Assembly: GCA_021848345.1 (NCBI GenBank)
Contig: JAJZUV010000001.1
Span: forward strand, 310,001 to 374,000
DNA: 64,000 nt
Direction of reading: 5' to 3'
Source of the DNA: Pseudomonadota bacterium
Lineage (GTDB): Bacteria; Pseudomonadota; Gammaproteobacteria; Burkholderiales; Burkholderiaceae_C
Positions 8,196 to 15,398 of this stretch are shown piece by piece. Position numbers and translations under genes: made by a program. Under the pieces are notes generated by a model. That model saw nothing but the letters and a program-made list of their open reading frames with translations, was not told where the DNA came from and ran no database searches. Each line of letters opens with the position of its first letter. Position 1 is the stretch's first letter.

Positions 8196-9887
8196 ATGAA
8201 ACCCAAGGGCGTATGCGAGCTGCACCTTTCGGCGTGCGGTCTGATCGAATCCTGCGAGGGCATGACCCAGAGCCTGTTCGGCGAGACGCCGACGGCCCTG
8301 CGGGGCCAGCTCCTGGCCAGCCGTCTGGGGGCGCAGTCGCGCGCGAGCTGGCGCGCATGGTGGCGCGAATTCTGGCGCGAATCCGGACACGACGGGCCGC
8401 GCCGCGATGCCGTCGCGGCGCGGCCCGCCAGCCAGGATCTGACCCTGGCGCGTGCGGACGGCGGCTGGATTCCTGTCTGCGCACGGCTGCGAGCCGCCCA
8501 CGCGCACGAGCCCGGGCGCGTGGTGCTCTCGCTGCAGGCCTTGACGACCAGCCCGCTGCGCGGCGGCGTGCGTGCCCCGGATGCGCTGCACGACGGGCTG
8601 ACCGGCCTGCCCAATCGACGGGGCGCGCGCGAACTGATCGAGTCGACGGTGGTGCCGGGCGCGTACGAGGGCGATTCGATCTCGGTGGCCTGCGTCGACC
8701 TGGACAACTTCCGCAGCGTCAACGAGGGCTACGGGCACGATGTTGCGGAAAGCGTGCTGCGCGCGGTCGGCGACGCGCTCAGGCGCTGCAGTGCCGGCTT
8801 CGGCTGCGTGTGCCGCACCGCGGGTGACGAATTCCTCGTCGTGCATCGCGGTCGCGACAGCGCCGAGGACATGCGCGAATTCGTGCCGGCGCTGATGCGT
8901 GCCATCCACGAGCCGCTGGACATCGGCGGCGAGCAACTGATCGTCACCGCCTCGGTGGGCGTGGCCACGCGCGAATGCCGCGACGTGGACTTCGACGCGC
9001 TGATGCAGCGTGCCAGCCACGCCATGAGTCGGGCCAAGCGCCTGGGACGCAACACCTGGTATTTCGCCCCGGCGCAGATCCTGCCCGATACCCGGCAGCA
9101 GGCGATCAAGACCCGCCTGTATCGCGCCATCCAGCTCGGTGCGCTGGAGTTGCACTATCAGCCCATCCTCGACCTGGCCAGCGGGGAACTGCGTTCCTTC
9201 GAGGCGCTGATGCGCTGGGACGATGCGCAACTGGGCCGGGTCAGCCCGGGGGTGTTCATCCCCGTGGCCGAGGAGTGTGGACTGATCGCCTCGCTGGGCA
9301 GCTGGACCCTGCGCCAGGCCTGCCGCCAGGCGGCGCGCTGGCGCCGCATGCCGGGGTGTCGACACGCGATCGCGGTGAACGTGTCGGCGCTGCAACTGCA
9401 GCGCGGCGAATTCGAGGCGGAACTGCGTGCCATGCTCGAAGCCGAGTGCCTGGAGCCTGGAATGCTCGAACTCGAGGTCACCGAATCGGCCTTGATCCAC
9501 GACGCGGCGCATCTGGCCGAGATGAGCGCTCGCCTGCGCGCACTCGGGGTCGGCGTGGCCATCGACGATTTCGGCACCGGCTATTCCAACCTGCTCTATC
9601 TCAAGCACTTCCATCCGAGCAAGATCAAGATCGACCGCAGCTTCGTGCAGGGCATCGCGACCAGCGCGGAGGATCGGGCGATCGTGCGCGCCGTGATCGA
9701 CATGGCGCATGCGATCGGCGCGCGCGTGGTGGCCGAGGGCGTGGAGTCCGCGCAGGTCTGCGCGGAGCTGCGCCGGCTGGGGTGCGACGAGGCGCAGGGC
9801 TACCTGTTCGCGCGGCCCTGCGCCAGCGCCGACGTGGAGGCGTGGCTGGGTTCCACGCGCATCGCCGCCCTCGACGTTCAGGGTTGA
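8196..9887 (+). CDS. GGDEF-EAL domain protein, c-di-GMP signalling
   Basis: 563 residues from the ATG at 8196; longer starts in the same frame run through Arg/Pro-rich non-coding-like sequence and are rejected. Residues 1-125 look like a degenerate PAS-type sensor. A GGDEF domain begins near residue 131 (DGLTGLPNRRGA) and carries AGDEF instead of GGDEF near residue 208. An EAL domain follows with the catalytic signature FEALMRW (E at about 336), DDFGTGYSN and VAEGVE, so phosphodiesterase activity toward c-di-GMP is expected. The altered GGDEF may be inactive or regulatory. There is no transmembrane segment, so it is cytoplasmic. The ribosome binding site is weak. Confidence 0.88.
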   Translation: MKPKGVCELHLSACGLIESCEGMTQSLFGETPTALRGQLLASRLGAQSRASWRAWWREFWRESGHDGPRRDAVAARPASQDLTLARADGGWIPVCARLRAAHAHEPGRVVLSLQALTTSPLRGGVRAPDALHDGLTGLPNRRGARELIESTVVPGAYEGDSISVACVDLDNFRSVNEGYGHDVAESVLRAVGDALRRCSAGFGCVCRTAGDEFLVVHRGRDSAEDMREFVPALMRAIHEPLDIGGEQLIVTASVGVATRECRDVDFDALMQRASHAMSRAKRLGRNTWYFAPAQILPDTRQQAIKTRLYRAIQLGALELHYQPILDLASGELRSFEALMRWDDAQLGRVSPGVFIPVAEECGLIASLGSWTLRQACRQAARWRRMPGCRHAIAVNVSALQLQRGEFEAELRAMLEAECLEPGMLELEVTESALIHDAAHLAEMSARLRALGVGVAIDDFGTGYSNLLYLKHFHPSKIKIDRSFVQGIATSAEDRAIVRAVIDMAHAIGARVVAEGVESAQVCAELRRLGCDEAQGYLFARPCASADVEAWLGSTRIAALDVQG

Positions 9888-9962
9888 ATGCGTTTTCTTA
9901 CACCTGGATGCTGCAACGCAGCGTAAGCTTCGCGCACATCAGTCGCAGGGGAGAATCGAGAG

Positions 9963-10175
9963 ATGACTTCGCGAATCAGCGATCCCATCTGGACCCGATT
10001 GGGGGTACGCGTCGAAAGTTCCGAGGAGGCGCGCCAGTTGCATTGGCTGCTCGAGCGCTTCGACGCGGGGCGCATTCGCGCCGTGGCGCACAGCCTGCGC
10101 CTGCGGGAGTCGCCCAAGCCCGAGCGCATCGCGCGCGAACTGGGCGCCTGCATTCCGGCGGGCCACCCGGCCTGA
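9963..10175 (+). CDS. Small protein of unknown function, paralogue of the 11051 gene
   Basis: 70 residues, preceded by a good ribosome binding site (AGGGGAGAA). It aligns without gaps to the product of 11051-11251: both have a short lead, then LGVR(V/I)E, a central L-x-W-L-(L/V)-x-R-(F/Y) helix and R-(I/V)-R-A-x-A. The conserved block looks like a small alpha-beta or helical unit. There is no signal peptide or metal-binding motif. I do not recognise the family. It follows the GGDEF-EAL gene by 75 bp on the same strand. Confidence 0.6.
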   Translation: MTSRISDPIWTRLGVRVESSEEARQLHWLLERFDAGRIRAVAHSLRLRESPKPERIARELGACIPAGHPA

Positions 10176-10205
10176 GGCTGCGGCCGTCGGCCGCGCCGAC
10201 ACGGC

Positions 10206-10601
10206 TCAGGCCGCGCGGGCCCGTTGCAGTTCCAGCACGTAGGTCCGCTTGGTGTCGCCTGCGCGCATGCCGGGACGCGACGACACCACGTGGCAGGGGG
10301 TGCGCGCAGGCGACCCCGCCAGGCGCAATGCGCGGTGCAGCGCCAGTTTCTCGCCCTGGTTCATCGCGAAGTCCGACAGCACCACCAGCACGTTGCCCGG
10401 GCGCGTGCCCACGAGCCTGGCCTCCGTGCCGGTGCTCATGCCGTCATGGCTGCTCCACAGCGTGACGTCCAGCGCCTGGAAGGTACCGCGGCGGTCCAGT
10501 CCGACATGGTCCAGCCCGTCCAGCAGGCTGTGCAGGGTCAGCGGATCGCTGGTCTCGGAAATCGTCGGCGGGGCGTCGTACTGGCTGTCGAGAGATTTCA
10601 T
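10206..10601 (-). CDS. Conserved-looking hypothetical protein
   Basis: 131 residues from the ATG at 10601; the open frame extends 17 codons further to a TTG at 10652, which is less likely. Visible features are a soluble, mixed alpha/beta composition with the segments DVTLWSSHDGMSTG, NVLVVLSDFAMNQGE and KRTYVLEL, and no signal or membrane segment. It is convergent with the small gene at 9963-10175, 30 bp away. I cannot assign a family or function. Codon use resembles its neighbours, so it is probably a real gene. Confidence 0.5.
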   Translation of the reverse strand: MKSLDSQYDAPPTISETSDPLTLHSLLDGLDHVGLDRRGTFQALDVTLWSSHDGMSTGTEARLVGTRPGNVLVVLSDFAMNQGEKLALHRALRLAGSPARTPCHVVSSRPGMRAGDTKRTYVLELQRARAA

Positions 10602-10782
10602 GCGGTGCGCGATTCGTGGCGACGGCGCGCGGATGGCGCCGGCTGGCGGCAATACCGCGAGGATAGCGCTGCCGACTCGACGGGCTCAAGCGATTTCGCG
10701 CCTCGCCCGCCCGCGGCGGACAGGCCCGCGTGGCGTGGACGACTGACATGTTTCGGTCACATGCCCCGCCTATGCTCGATGG

Positions 10783-10896
10783 TGCGGGCTCGGTGCGCGC
10801 TTGCGTTGCGCGCCTTGCACGTGGGTCGTGTGCCCGCGACCGATTGAGCCTCTGTGTGAACGCATCTTCGGCCCGTCGCGCTGCGGCGGGTTTTTT
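10783..10896 (+). ncRNA. Candidate small RNA ending in an intrinsic terminator
   Basis: The 449-bp gap between 10601 and 11051 has no good ORF but ends a possible transcript with a strong terminator at 10872-10896. A weak sigma-70-like promoter, TGTTTC (10749-10754) and TATGCT (10771-10776) with 16-bp spacing, would start transcription near 10783, giving an RNA of about 114 nt. No coding gene on this strand could use the terminator. The promoter call is weak, so this is a candidate only. Confidence 0.33.
10872..10896 (+). terminator. Rho-independent terminator without an upstream gene
   Basis: Stem CCCGTCGC/GCGGCGGG (one G-T wobble) with loop GCT, followed directly by six T residues at 10891-10896. 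It is oriented on the plus strand where no coding gene precedes it, since the nearest upstream gene is on the minus strand. Confidence 0.75.
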
Positions 10897-11050
10897 CTTG
10901 CCATGGCGCAAGACGCCGGCGGGCGGGGCGCGCAGCAGGGAGGGACGTTGATCCAGCGCAACGCGCAGGCACGCGGCGCGACCTAGCTTTGCCGAAACCA
11001 AGATACAGCAGCCCCGGACACGTGATCCAGGCGGGCGCAAGGAGGACGAC

Positions 11051-11251
11051 ATGTTCCAGCCATCGATCGAGGAGCCGCCCCTGTGGAGCCTGGGCGTGCG
11101 CATCGAGTGCGCCGACGACATCCGGCTGTTGAGCTGGCTGGTCCGGCGCTATGGGGAGCGCCGGGTGCGCGCGGCGGCGTCGCGCCGCGCGCTCGCGGTG
11201 GCCCCGCGTCCGCAGGGCGTGGCAGCCGACCTCGAACCGCGACGGTCCTGA
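11051..11251 (+). CDS. Small protein of unknown function, paralogue of the 9963 gene
   Basis: 66 residues with a strong ribosome binding site (AAGGAGGACGAC just before the ATG). It shares the LGVR-I-E...L-x-W-L-V-R-R-Y...R-V-R-A-A-A pattern with the protein at 9963-10175, without gaps over roughly 55 residues. The C-terminal third is basic and variable. There is no export signal and no known motif. The two copies lie about 1.1 kb apart, separated by an unrelated minus-strand gene and the candidate small RNA, so this is a dispersed rather than tandem duplication. Confidence 0.6.
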   Translation: MFQPSIEEPPLWSLGVRIECADDIRLLSWLVRRYGERRVRAAASRRALAVAPRPQGVAADLEPRRS

Positions 11252-11321
11252 CCGGCCATCCCCGGCCCATCGCTCGATCGACGTCGCGCATCGCCCGATG
11301 CGCGGCGCGACCCGCTTGCTC

Positions 11322-11534
11322 TTACCAGCGCGGACGTCCGTGCCCGGCGAAGGTGTCGGGCATCGCATACCCGCCGGGAATGTGCGCGATATGCTCCTGG
11401 GCCTGGGTTTCCAGCGCCAGCATGCGGCGCTCGAGGTCGCTCAGGTCGGTGGCCTGGGCCAGATAGGCCTCGTCCATGCGCTGTTGCGGGTCGAAGTGGA
11501 ACAGTTCGTCGAAAAACTTGGCAGGATTGAACAT
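11322..11534 (-). CDS. DUF3563-type small protein
   Basis: 70 residues, ATG at 11534, preceded on the minus strand by GGGAG. The central part (DEAYLAQATDLSDLERRMLALE) matches the short DUF3563 proteins common in Burkholderiales, whose function is unknown; the C-terminus is a Gly/Pro tail. The start is followed by MFNPAKFFDELFHF, an amphipathic helix. Two GGGTTAACCC palindromes lie 45-73 bp upstream of its start and may control it. The GNAT gene is divergent on the other side of those sites. Confidence 0.7.
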   Translation of the reverse strand: MFNPAKFFDELFHFDPQQRMDEAYLAQATDLSDLERRMLALETQAQEHIAHIPGGYAMPDTFAGHGRPRW

Positions 11535-11576
11535 GATGAACTCCCTCGGTGGGGATCGACAGCCCGGTTCGGGCAT

Positions 11577-11607
11577 TGGGGTTAACCCGAATATTAGGGT
11601 TAACCCT
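11577..11607. promoter_or_regulatory. Tandem palindromes (GGGTTAACCC twice), between DUF3563 and GNAT genes
   Basis: The core GGGTTAACCC occurs at 11579-11588 and again at 11597-11606, the second within the full palindrome AGGGTTAACCCT (11596-11607). The cores start 18 bp apart, close to two helical turns, so two dimers could bind on nearly the same face. The site sits between the divergent DUF3563 and acetyltransferase genes and repeats the element seen at 7804-7815. An operator role is inferred. Confidence 0.5.
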
Positions 11608-11657
11608 GCACCTTGCCAAGGGGTTTCATTTCGCATGTTGTGAAAAGGCATCGCGCA

Positions 11658-12140
11658 ATGCGAATTGAGCCGGCGATCTGGCCCCAGGACACGGCACTGG
11701 TGCGGGAGTTGTTTCGCGAATACGCCCGGGGGCTGGGGGTGGACCTGTGCTTCCAGGGCTTCGAGCAGGAACTCGCCGGACTGCCGGGGCGCTATGCGCC
11801 GCCCGGGGGAGCCTTGCTGCTGGCGCGCGACGATGCCGGCCATGCGCTGGGTTGCGTGGCCTTGCGCGCGCTGGGCGACGGCGATTGCGAGATGAAGCGC
11901 CTGTACCTGCGCCCGAGCGCGCGTGGACTGGGCCTCGGGCGACGCCTGGCACTGGCCATCTGCGAGCAGGCACGCGCGAAGGGGTACCGTCGCATCTGCC
12001 TGGACACGCTTGCCGGCATGCGCGAGGCGGTGGCCCTGTACACCTCGCTGGGCTTCGCACCCATCGAGCCCTACGTGTACAACCCGCTCGACGACGTCAT
12101 GTATCTGGGCCGGGATCTGACACAACCCTTGCCGGGTTGA
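11658..12140 (+). CDS. GNAT family N-acetyltransferase
   Basis: 160 residues from ATG 11658; a 15-codon longer form starts at a non-ATG codon at 11613 and would overlap the palindrome region's edge, so it is less likely. The acetyl-CoA binding motif is visible as YLRPSARGLGLGRRLA, followed by the C-terminal GNAT elements (CLDTL, AVALYTSLGF, YNPLDDVMYL). The substrate is unknown; the overall pattern resembles small cytosolic GNAT enzymes acting on free amino acids or similar small molecules. Confidence 0.8.
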   Translation: MRIEPAIWPQDTALVRELFREYARGLGVDLCFQGFEQELAGLPGRYAPPGGALLLARDDAGHALGCVALRALGDGDCEMKRLYLRPSARGLGLGRRLALAICEQARAKGYRRICLDTLAGMREAVALYTSLGFAPIEPYVYNPLDDVMYLGRDLTQPLPG

Positions 12141-12184
12141 GCGCGCAGCGCGCGCGCCATCGCGCCGCGACCCGGAAGCGCGGC

Positions 12185-14236
12185 TCAGCCGGCGGCGAGC
12201 GAAGCGTCCTCGCCGGCGAACCGAACCTGCGATCTTCCAGCGCGCTTGGCCTCGTACATGGCCGCGTCGGCGCGCAGCAGCAGGCTCTCGGCGTCCGCGC
12301 CGTGCTCCGGGAACAGCGCCACGCCCACGCTGCCCGATACCTGCGCCTGACGGGATTCCCCCAGATCGACCGCCTGCGACAACAGGGGCAGCACGCGCGA
12401 GATCACGGGCTCGGCGTCGCGGCGGGACTCCAGCCGGGTGAGCACGAACACGAATTCGTCGCCCGACAGGCGCGCCACGATGTCGTGGGCCCGCACCGCC
12501 TGCTGCAGGCGTTGCGCGGTGCGCACCAGCACGAGATCTCCGGCCTGATGGCCGTGGCGATCGTTCACGCCCTTGAAACCGTCCAGGTCCACGAAACACA
12601 GGGCCAGGCCCAGGCCCGCGCGCGCGTGCCAGGCCAGCGCCTCGTCGAGGCGGTGCTGCAGTTCGAGCCGGTTGGGGAGCCCGGTCAGGCTGTCGCGGTG
12701 GGCGAGTTCCGTGGCTTGTTGTTCGCGCTCCTTCAGGGCGCTGACGTCCAGCATCATCCACAGCGACTCGCCGCGTTCGCGCGACAGCATGGCGCCGTTG
12801 AGGTCGATCCACAACAGCTCGCCGTCCTTGCGCTGCATGCGCAGCTGGGTGCGGAACGTGCCGTGCTCGGCCAGCAGTCCGAAGGCGCGGGCTTCCAGGG
12901 CGTCGTAGTCCACGCCGGCGGGATGCAGCAAGCGCGGCGACTGGCCCAGCAGTTCCCCGGGGGCGTAGCCGAACATGCGTTCGGCCGACGCGTTGACCCA
13001 CACTGCCCGGCCCTCGCGCAGCTTGACCATGCCCAGCAGTTCGCTGTTGAGCATCGCATGCTGTTCGCGCACCAGATCCTGCAGGGAGGCGCGCGCGCGC
13101 TGCAGTTCGGTGAGGTCGAGCATCATCGAGCGCGTGCGCACGAACAGGCCCTCCTCGTCGCTGACCACGCTGGTGCGTACGTGCAGGTGACGCAGCGTTC
13201 CGTCGAGGGAAACGATGTCCAGGTCGTAGGGACGGGGGGCTTCTCCCGCGCGCATCTGCGCGAAGCGCTGCTCGAACACGGCCCGGCCTTCCGGGGTGGC
13301 GAAGTCCGCCGGGCCGAGCTTGCCCAGCGCCTGGTCGAGGGTGCACCCGAGCAGCGTGCAGGTTTGCCGATTCATGCGGATGAATCGCCCGATGTCGTCC
13401 AGCGAGAAGTAGCCGCAGGGAGCGCTTTCGTACAGGTCCTCCAGCTCCTCCCCGGCCGCGGCCAGTCTGCGCTCCAGGCGCTTGCGCTCGTCGACGTCGC
13501 GTGCCGAGACCTGGACCTCCGCCGGGCGCGGCCCGCCATCGAACAGGCCCTGCAGTTGCAGGTCGTACCAGCGGTGGCCCTCGCCGGGGTTGCGCAGGCG
13601 CAGTTCCACCTGGGCGGCGGGCCGGCGAGGGTGCAGCTGGGCCAGCGCGCGGCGCACGATGCGCAGGTCGGGAGGATGCACCACCGTCTCCCAGCCGAGG
13701 TCGCCGGGATCGCAGTCGCCCAGCGCGAAGCGGTCGCGCGCCGCGTCGTTGGCGAACAGCATTTCGCCGTCCACGCCGAAACGCAGCACGAGGTCGCGCT
13801 GGTCGCGCACGATGGCGCTGAGTTGTGCCTCGCTGGTCTCCAGTTTTCCCAGCGCGTCGCGCAGGTCCTGCAGGGTGTGCCGCAGGCGCAGGGCGGTCGA
13901 CTGCTGCGCCCGGATCACCAGGCCGATGAGCAGCGAGGACACGACGAAGGACAGCGCGGCCAGCAGGCCCGCGCGGGTGACCAGCAGCGACCAGTGCGGG
14001 GGGGTGAAGATGTAGAGTCCGGCGCCCGCTCCCAGCAGCGTGGCCCAGCGCCCGGGGCCGCTGCCGCACAGGTAGTAGGCGAGCACGATGGCCGGGTAGA
14101 AGGTGAGATAGGCGACGCGTTGCTCGACCGGCAGCACCATCAGGCGCAACGCGAGCGCGCCCGCCACGATGGCCGTGGCGGCGGCGTAGCGAGTCCCGGC
14201 GGAGCGCGCCAGGAGGTTGAAGTCCCGGATTCCCAC
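12185..14236 (-). CDS. Membrane PAS-GGDEF diguanylate cyclase
   Basis: 683 residues, GTG start. The first 130 residues hold several hydrophobic helices resembling the DUF4118/KdpD-type membrane sensor. They are followed by about three PAS domains (NRQTCTLLG, HVRTSVVSDEEG and EGRAVWVNASAERMFGY regions) and a C-terminal GGDEF domain beginning HRDSLTGLPNRLEL. The signature reads SGDEF near residue 592, a variant that is often active. It should make c-di-GMP in response to a signal sensed in the membrane or by the PAS domains. It is convergent with the GNAT gene and divergent from the phosphoesterase gene. Confidence 0.85.
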   Translation of the reverse strand: MGIRDFNLLARSAGTRYAAATAIVAGALALRLMVLPVEQRVAYLTFYPAIVLAYYLCGSGPGRWATLLGAGAGLYIFTPPHWSLLVTRAGLLAALSFVVSSLLIGLVIRAQQSTALRLRHTLQDLRDALGKLETSEAQLSAIVRDQRDLVLRFGVDGEMLFANDAARDRFALGDCDPGDLGWETVVHPPDLRIVRRALAQLHPRRPAAQVELRLRNPGEGHRWYDLQLQGLFDGGPRPAEVQVSARDVDERKRLERRLAAAGEELEDLYESAPCGYFSLDDIGRFIRMNRQTCTLLGCTLDQALGKLGPADFATPEGRAVFEQRFAQMRAGEAPRPYDLDIVSLDGTLRHLHVRTSVVSDEEGLFVRTRSMMLDLTELQRARASLQDLVREQHAMLNSELLGMVKLREGRAVWVNASAERMFGYAPGELLGQSPRLLHPAGVDYDALEARAFGLLAEHGTFRTQLRMQRKDGELLWIDLNGAMLSRERGESLWMMLDVSALKEREQQATELAHRDSLTGLPNRLELQHRLDEALAWHARAGLGLALCFVDLDGFKGVNDRHGHQAGDLVLVRTAQRLQQAVRAHDIVARLSGDEFVFVLTRLESRRDAEPVISRVLPLLSQAVDLGESRQAQVSGSVGVALFPEHGADAESLLLRADAAMYEAKRAGRSQVRFAGEDASLAAG

Positions 14237-14358
14237 GCGTCCATGCTACTCATGGAACTTCGTGAATACGTCCCCACGACTCGGATTTGTGTCGCATTCC
14301 GTGACTTTGGTTGGCATTGCGCGACGCCCGGCGCGGGCTCCGCGGTGGGTGAAGCACA

Positions 14359-15336
14359 ATGAAGGCCATGATCGTCCAGCTCGCTTCCGACCTTCACCTG
14401 GAACGCCTGGCGCGGCGCTTTCCGGGCGAAACGCTCATCCGGCCGGCGCCGCAGGCCGAGTTGCTGGTGCTGGCGGGCGATATCGCGGCGCGCGCCGACG
14501 GCGTGCGCCTGTTCGCCGACTGGCCGGTGCCGGTGCTGTACGTGCCGGGCAACCACGAGTTCTTCGACGCCGATTGGCAGCACACCCGCGAGGAGCTGCG
14601 GCGGGCCGCCGAGGGCACGCGGGTGCGCATCCTGGACGGCGACGAATGCGTGCTGGGCGGCGTGCGCTGGCTGGGCTGCACGCTGTGGACCGACTACGCC
14701 CTGCAGGAAGCGCTCGACCCGAGTGCATGCCTCCAGGGCCGGGCTGCGCCCAGCCCGCCCCCCGTGGGGGTTGAGGAACCTTGGGGCGGCCCGGCGTTTC
14801 CTCAAGGGAGCCCCCAGGGCCAGGCTGCGCCCAGCCCGCCCCCCGTGGGGGTTGAGGAACCTTGGGGCGGCCCGGCGTTTCCTCAAGAGCAGATGCAGGC
14901 CTGCGCCCGGCGCATGCGCGATCATGCGGTGATCCGCGTCGGGGCGCGCATGTTCGCGCCGGAGGATGCGCTGGCCGAGCACCGGCGCTGCCGCGCCTGG
15001 CTCGAGCGCACGCTGGCGCAGTCTTTCTCCGGTCCCACCGTGGTGGTCACGCATCACGCGCCCAGTGCGCGTTCGGTGCATCCGCGCTTCGCCGGCCACC
15101 CGGTGAATCCCGCCTACGCGAGCCGCCTGGAGCCGCTGATGGCGGGGGCCAGCGTCTGGTTGCACGGTCATGTGCACGACAGTTTCGACTACCTCGTGCA
15201 GGGGCCCGAAGGCCACGCCTGCCGGGTGGTGACCAACCCGCGCGGCAATGCGAGGCGCATCGACCAGGCGGGCGATCCGTCGGATCTGGAATTCGAGAAT
15301 CCGGCCTTTCGTCCGGACGGCCTGATCCGTCTCTGA
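14359..15336 (+). CDS. Calcineurin-like metallophosphoesterase with in-frame repeat insertion
   Basis: 325 residues. Metal-binding motifs are in the usual order: [27 protein letters not shown] and HGHVHD, so the active site is intact. Between residues about 126 and 176 lies a Pro/Gly-rich insert encoded by two near-identical 73-bp DNA units; the flanking protein sequence ([14 protein letters not shown] before, [11 protein letters not shown] after) reads like an uninterrupted phosphoesterase. Without the insert the protein would have the usual length of about 270 residues. The substrate is unknown. ATG 14368 is an alternative start. The insert is probably a tolerated surface loop, but it could impair the enzyme. 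Confidence 0.82.
   Translation: MKAMIVQLASDLHLERLARRFPGETLIRPAPQAELLVLAGDIAARADGVRLFADWPVPVLYVPGNHEFFDADWQHTREELRRAAEGTRVRILDGDECVLGGVRWLGCTLWTDYALQEALDPSACLQGRAAPSPPPVGVEEPWGGPAFPQGSPQGQAAPSPPPVGVEEPWGGPAFPQEQMQACARRMRDHAVIRVGARMFAPEDALAEHRRCRAWLERTLAQSFSGPTVVVTHHAPSARSVHPRFAGHPVNPAYASRLEPLMAGASVWLHGHVHDSFDYLVQGPEGHACRVVTNPRGNARRIDQAGDPSDLEFENPAFRPDGLIRL
14734..14887. repeat. Tandem duplicated palindromic element, 2 x 73 bp with 8-bp spacer, inside a gene
   Basis: Positions 14734-14806 and 14815-14887 are identical except for one base (G to A at the eighth position). The repeat period is 81 bp, a multiple of three, so the frame is kept. Each unit contains a CCCCCCGTGGGGG hairpin and the inverted repeat TTGAGGAA/TTCCTCAA flanking a GC-rich core. 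This is the structure expected of a REP-like palindromic element, normally intergenic, here lodged in a coding sequence. Confidence 0.85.
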
Positions 15337-15398
15337 GCGTGCTCGCGGATGCCCAGGCACGCCGCGCGCGCACGACCGGCGCCTCAAGTCCCCGGCCG

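Noticed and set aside
11591-11607. Telomere-like TTAGGGTTAACCC
   Set aside because: Similarity to TTAGGG repeats is coincidence; there is no array, only a palindrome that recurs as an operator-like site.
14862-15398. Upstream extension of the chemoreceptor frame
   Set aside because: It overlaps the metallophosphoesterase in another frame and is compositionally a shadow; the protein-like sequence begins at 15399 or 15435.
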